Shown here in pieces: positions 6,556 to 9,555 of a DNA stretch of 9,555 nucleotides. This DNA comes from Hyphomicrobiales bacterium (GTDB lineage Bacteria; Pseudomonadota; Alphaproteobacteria; Rhizobiales; Aestuariivirgaceae): assembly GCA_014380505.1 (NCBI GenBank), contig JACMJT010000481.1:1-9555 (forward strand), read 5' to 3'. The position numbers and the translations under genes were made by a program. The stretch's first letter is position 1. Each line of letters starts with the position of its first letter. The notes under the pieces were generated by a model that saw only the letters and a list, made by a program, of their open reading frames with translations, made no database searches and was not told the origin of the DNA.

Positions 6556-7224
6556 TCATTTGAGATAGGACCTAAGCGCCGCAGCCGCGGCAAGGGGTGA
6601 AAGCACCAGGCTGGCCAGCGCCAGTGCCGCCAATATCAACAACGACGGTGTGGCGATATCTGGGCCGCCGGTTGCCGCTGCCGAGGCCGAAACGCCAAAG
6701 ATCAGCACCGGCACATAGAAAGGCAGCACGAGAAGCGAAACCAGCAATCCACCGCGCCTGAGCCCCACCGTCACCGCAGCACCGATGGCGGCGAGCAGCG
6801 AGAGTGCGATCGAGCCCATGACCATGGCGAGCATGAGCGGCAGAAGTACCGCGGGATCGAGATTGAGGAGAAAGCCCAACAAGGGTGCTGCGATGGCCAG
6901 CGGCAGGCTTGCCGACAGCCAATGGGCGACTGCCTTAGCCAGCGCCACGATCTCCAGGGGCACAGGTCCCATCGCCATAATTTCGAGGGAACCGTCCTCG
7001 TAATCCTGCTGGAAGATACGGTCGGCCGAAAGCAGCACCGACAGCAGCAGCGTGATCCACAGGGCGCCGGGCGCCATCCGCCGCAACAACGCTTGATCGG
7101 GACCAAGGCCTATGGGCAGGAGCACGGCCACGGCAAGAAAAAATCCCAGCGCCGTTCCCGCCCCGCCACCTTGCCGGATCGCCAGCATGAGGTCACGGCG
7201 GATAAGAGCCCAGACGAGACTCAT
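6556..7224 (-). CDS. ccmB: Heme exporter protein CcmB
   Basis: Membrane subunit of the CcmAB ABC-type complex. ATP hydrolysis by CcmA is used to release heme-loaded CcmE from CcmC/CcmD. The 222 residues form about six hydrophobic segments, and the length is normal for the family. The cytoplasmic motif FQQDYEDGSLE (residues 71-81), which contacts the ATPase, is a CcmB hallmark and is clear here. The C-terminal half is a run of Ala/Leu-rich helices. The ATG overlaps the ccmA stop, and 23 bases separate the gene from ccmC, in keeping with a single transcript. Identification is supported both by the motif and by ccmA and ccmC on either side. Confidence 0.95.
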   Translation of the reverse strand: MSLVWALIRRDLMLAIRQGGGAGTALGFFLAVAVLLPIGLGPDQALLRRMAPGALWITLLLSVLLSADRIFQQDYEDGSLEIMAMGPVPLEIVALAKAVAHWLSASLPLAIAAPLLGFLLNLDPAVLLPLMLAMVMGSIALSLLAAIGAAVTVGLRRGGLLVSLLVLPFYVPVLIFGVSASAAATGGPDIATPSLLILAALALASLVLSPLAAAAALRSYLK

Positions 7225-7820
7225 GGAGAGCGGCCGAGATCAAGGTGCGCCTGTGCTTCCACTCCCAGCGGCACATGGGTGGCGGCGATGATCATGCCAC
7301 CCTTGGCAAGCTGTTCTGTCATTGCGTCAGAGAGCCTTCCCTGTGAAGCCTTGTCGAGCCCGGCCATGGGTTCATCGAGCAGCCAGAGGACGCGCGGCAC
7401 AACCAAAAGCCTGGCCAGCGCCAGCCGCCGCTTCTGTCCCGCGGAAAGCAATCCCGCCGGATACAGCGCGAGGCGTTCGAGATTGAAGGCGGCCAAGGCC
7501 CGATCGATTGGACCGCCCCCGAGAAACGCCGCCCAGAAGGAAAGATTCTCAACGACCGTGAGCGCGGTCTTCAACGCTTCCTGATGGGCGATCAAATGGG
7601 CCTGCTGGCCGATCGTGAGCTCGGCATGGCCGCCGTTGAGTTTCAGCTCGCCGGAGGCGGGCTCGCCCAGCCCCGCGACCAGCCGCAGCAAGGACGTCTT
7701 GCCCGAGCCGTTGGCGCCCGTGAGCTGCAACAGCTCGCCCGCTTTCAGCGCAAAGCTGACGCCCGTGAACACCGTGCGCCCACCTCTTTCGCATTGCAGA
7801 CTGTCGGCTTTCAGTTGCAT
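7221..7820 (-). CDS. ccmA: Heme exporter ATP-binding protein CcmA
   Basis: Cytoplasmic ATPase of the CcmABCD complex. From the ATG at 7820 it has 199 residues, the family length. Visible ABC motifs are Walker A GANGSGKT at 35-42, signature LSAGQKRR at 125-132, Walker B LLDEP at 147-151 and the switch histidine His182. LSAGQ rather than LSGGQ is usual in CcmA. The frame stays open upstream to 8024, but those 68 codons lie across phaB and across a palindromic repeat whose translation gives MPGLDPGIS, so they are not part of the protein. The start MQLKADSLQCERGGR matches the family N-terminus. No clear Shine-Dalgarno sequence precedes it; the arm of the repeat occupies that place. The stop overlaps the ccmB ATG. 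Confidence 0.95.
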   Translation of the reverse strand: MQLKADSLQCERGGRTVFTGVSFALKAGELLQLTGANGSGKTSLLRLVAGLGEPASGELKLNGGHAELTIGQQAHLIAHQEALKTALTVVENLSFWAAFLGGGPIDRALAAFNLERLALYPAGLLSAGQKRRLALARLLVVPRVLWLLDEPMAGLDKASQGRLSDAMTEQLAKGGMIIAATHVPLGVEAQAHLDLGRSP

Positions 7821-7824
7821 TGAG

Positions 7825-7847
7825 ATGCCCGGATCAAGTCCGGGCAT
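7825..7847. repeat. Alphaproteobacterial palindromic intergenic repeat
   Basis: The arms ATGCCCGGA (7825-7833) and TCCGGGCAT (7839-7847) are exact reverse complements around a TCAAG loop. Read on the - strand it is CATGCCCGGACTTGATCCGGGCAT-like, a palindrome very common between genes in Rhizobiales and related genomes (recognised from memory). It is often mistranslated as MPGLDPGI. It sits between the phaB stop and the ccmA start, four bases from the ccmA ATG. It lacks a T run, so it is not a standard terminator, but a stem here could affect ccmA translation or protect RNA ends. Confidence 0.8.
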
Positions 7848-7869
7848 GACCGTAGAAAGAGTAGCATCG

Positions 7870-8595
7870 TCACGCCATATACTGGCCGCCGTTGGCGGTG
7901 AGTGTCGATCCCGTGATGAAACCCGCATCGTCGCTGGCGAGGAAGACAACGCAGCGCGCGATTTCTTCGGGCTCGCCGAGACGGCCCACGGCAATCTGCG
8001 GAATAATGCTTTTCTCGCGCACATCCTGGGGAACGGCCATGACCATTTCCGTGGCGATGTAGCCAGGGCAAATGGCGTTCACCGTGATGCCGAGCTTGGC
8101 GCTTTCCTGGGCGAGAGCCTTGGTAAAGCCGAGGTCGCCTGCCTTTGCCGCCGAATAGTTGGTCTGGCCGAACTGGCCCTTTTGGCCATTGATCGATGAG
8201 ATATTGATGATCCGCCCGAACTTCCGCGCGCGCATTCCCTCGATCACCGGGCGTGTCATGTTGAACAGCGAATTGAGATTGGTGTTGATGACGGCATGCC
8301 ATTGTTCCGCCGTCATGCGGTGGAAAGCGCTGTCGCGGGTTATTCCCGCGTTATTCACCAGAATTTCGATGGGGCCGAGATCGGCCTCGACCTGTTTCAG
8401 ACCGGCAGCGCAGGCCTCCGTGTTCGACACATCCCACTTGTAAACCGGAATTCCTGTTTCCGCATTGAAGGCATTGGCGGCATCGTCGTTGCCGGCGTAA
8501 GTAGCAGCTACCGTATAGCCCGCGGCCTTCAGCGCCTTCGAGACCGCCGCGCCAATTCCGCGGCTGCCTCCGGTTATGACCGACACTCTACTCAT
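7870..8595 (-). CDS. phaB: Acetoacetyl-CoA reductase PhaB (PhbB)
   Basis: NADPH-dependent short-chain dehydrogenase that reduces acetoacetyl-CoA to (R)-3-hydroxybutyryl-CoA, the monomer for polyhydroxybutyrate. The 241 residues have the SDR cofactor loop GGSRGIG at 9-15, NNAG at 81-84, and the catalytic triad Ser134, Tyr147 and Lys151. The segment NGQKGQFGQTNYSAAKAG (136-153) is close to the known PhaB signature and separates it from the related FabG. The C-terminus GGQYMA is also PhaB-like. A strong Shine-Dalgarno sequence GGGAGGA at 8601-8607 lies five bases before the ATG. phaA, the partner thiolase, lies upstream on the same strand but is 513 bases away, with another gene between. ccmA follows 49 bases downstream. 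Confidence 0.95.
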   Translation of the reverse strand: MSRVSVITGGSRGIGAAVSKALKAAGYTVAATYAGNDDAANAFNAETGIPVYKWDVSNTEACAAGLKQVEADLGPIEILVNNAGITRDSAFHRMTAEQWHAVINTNLNSLFNMTRPVIEGMRARKFGRIINISSINGQKGQFGQTNYSAAKAGDLGFTKALAQESAKLGITVNAICPGYIATEMVMAVPQDVREKSIIPQIAVGRLGEPEEIARCVVFLASDDAGFITGSTLTANGGQYMA

Positions 8596-8600
8596 ATCTG

Positions 8601-8607
8601 TCCTCCC
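8601..8607 (-). promoter_or_regulatory. Strong ribosome binding site of phaB
   Basis: Read on the - strand this is GGGAGGA, five bases before the phaB ATG. It is the clearest Shine-Dalgarno sequence in the window; most other starts here rely on stop/start overlap or have only weak sites. It suggests that phaB is translated independently of what lies upstream. Confidence 0.7.
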
Positions 8608-8647
8608 ACTAGTAATAGCCTATGCTAGTTAGCGCTTAGGAGCGCTA
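8608..8647. repeat. Cluster of short inverted repeats between phaB and the small gene
   Basis: Two dyads lie side by side. ACTAG (8608-8612) and CTAGT (8625-8629) flank 12 bases. TAGCGCT (8630-8636) and AGCGCTA (8641-8647) flank a four-base TAGG loop. The second overlaps the last codons of the small gene at 8625-8972, and the first overlaps its stop. No T run follows on the - strand. It could be an RNA-stabilising hairpin, a weak transcript end, or a scar of the insertion that separated phaA from phaB. Confidence 0.4.
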
Positions 8648-8972
8648 CCAGAATCGCAGTCAATGCAGAAACAACTGCCGCCCCTGCAGCTATCCAAACG
8701 GCCCACAATCGTCTTCTACTTTCGACTTCGTCAGAGGCGGACGCTCTAACAAAGTCTACAAGAAGCCTAATACGATCGCCATCCAAAGGAGCGATGTATG
8801 AAATCTGTTCTGGTTCTTTTGTGTCGCCGCCTTCGCGTTGGGCATATCTAGCTTGAAGAGAGTAAAAGTGCTGCCCATTTTTTGAAGGCATTGCTGACTT
8901 TCTAAATAGGCCGGGATAAGCATCGAAAATCCGCTGCAATTTGCCTTCATCAAGGGAGAGTTCTAATGCCAT
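8625..8972 (-). CDS. Unrecognised small protein with one C-terminal membrane helix
   Basis: I do not recognise this 115-residue product. Residues 1-25 look like an amphipathic helical region (LDEGKLQRIFDAYPGLFRK). Residues 30-65 form a polar, possibly beta-rich part with HFYSLQARYAQRE. Charged residues 78-88 (SASDEVESRRR) lead into one hydrophobic segment, about 90-112, ending SAN. The layout suggests a protein anchored by its C-terminal end with most of it in the cytoplasm. Codon use is unlike its neighbours: AGA five times, plus ATA, TTA and CTA codons that the GC-rich genes around it avoid. The DNA is visibly AT-richer, a sign of transfer. No Shine-Dalgarno sequence precedes the ATG; a later in-frame ATG at codon 28 would remove the helical start. 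It interrupts the phaA-phaB pair. That it is a real gene is likely, not certain. Confidence 0.6.
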   Translation of the reverse strand: MALELSLDEGKLQRIFDAYPGLFRKSAMPSKNGQHFYSLQARYAQREGGDTKEPEQISYIAPLDGDRIRLLVDFVRASASDEVESRRRLWAVWIAAGAAVVSALTAILVALLSAN

Positions 8973-9108
8973 ATGTTTTGGTGTGCGAGCCCAAAAATAC
9001 CCTGCGCACCAAGATAAATGATTGCTGCGACAAGATAATCGATGTCGTCCGAATATTTAGTCTTCTTTCGATTGTGCATAACCGCCGGAGCTTACTGTAT
9101 CGATTCAC
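8973..9108. other. AT-rich gap between phaA and the small gene
   Basis: This stretch of 136 bases is AT-richer than the flanking phaA and phaB. It has no gene and no clear intrinsic terminator after phaA. A small dyad, CGACA (9028-9032) and TGTCG (9043-9047), flanks ten bases. On the - strand there is a TTGTCG-like hexamer but no well-spaced -10 partner. It probably holds the start signals of the small gene, but none can be pinned down. Confidence 0.35.

Positions 9109-9555
<447 letters not shown>

Noticed and set aside
7821..8024. Longer ccmA reading starting at 8024 or 7847
   Set aside because: The extra residues overlap phaB and translate the palindromic repeat; the CcmA family N-terminus begins at 7820.
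8756..8953. Alternative 65-codon - strand frame inside the small gene
   Set aside because: It is an off-frame reading of the 115-codon gene; the latter has a better domain-like layout with a clear membrane helix.

Overview
This window looks like ordinary chromosomal DNA from an alphaproteobacterium, probably Hyphomicrobiales (Rhizobiales). The base composition is GC-rich, the gene order dapF-mtaB-ftsY-yciB next to ccmABCDG is familiar from that order, and a palindromic repeat of a type scattered through alphaproteobacterial genomes sits at 7825-7847. No exotic or clearly undescribed system is visible. The most unusual part is the DNA between phaA and phaB.

Layout. Positions 1-211 are a leader with an AT-rich start and two hairpins. 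Next, on the + strand, comes a tightly packed run: dapF (diaminopimelate epimerase, 212-1069), mtaB (tRNA methylthiotransferase, 1073-2320), ftsY (SRP receptor, 2317-3726) and yciB (inner-membrane septation/cell-envelope protein, 3723-4268). The last two junctions are ATGA stop/start overlaps. A 300-base gap with hairpins leads to a MarR-type regulator, best started at 4569 and ending at 5069.

The rest is on the - strand, read right to left: the 3' part of phaA (acetyl-CoA acetyltransferase, 9109 to beyond the edge), a small AT-rich gene for an unrecognised protein with one membrane helix (8625-8972), phaB (acetoacetyl-CoA reductase, 7870-8595), the palindromic repeat, and then ccmA-ccmB-ccmC-ccmD-ccmG (7820 down to 5101). 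ccmD is only 47 codons long.

How the genes work together. The + strand genes are housekeeping: lysine/cell-wall precursor synthesis, tRNA modification and membrane-protein targeting. The ccm genes form the first half of the System I cytochrome c maturation pathway: CcmAB ATPase, CcmC/CcmD heme handling and the CcmG thioredoxin. ccmE, ccmF, ccmH and ccmI are not in the window. PhaA and PhaB catalyse the first two steps from acetyl-CoA to (R)-3-hydroxybutyryl-CoA for polyhydroxyalkanoate storage. The small gene between them has codon use unlike its neighbours and is probably a recent insertion.
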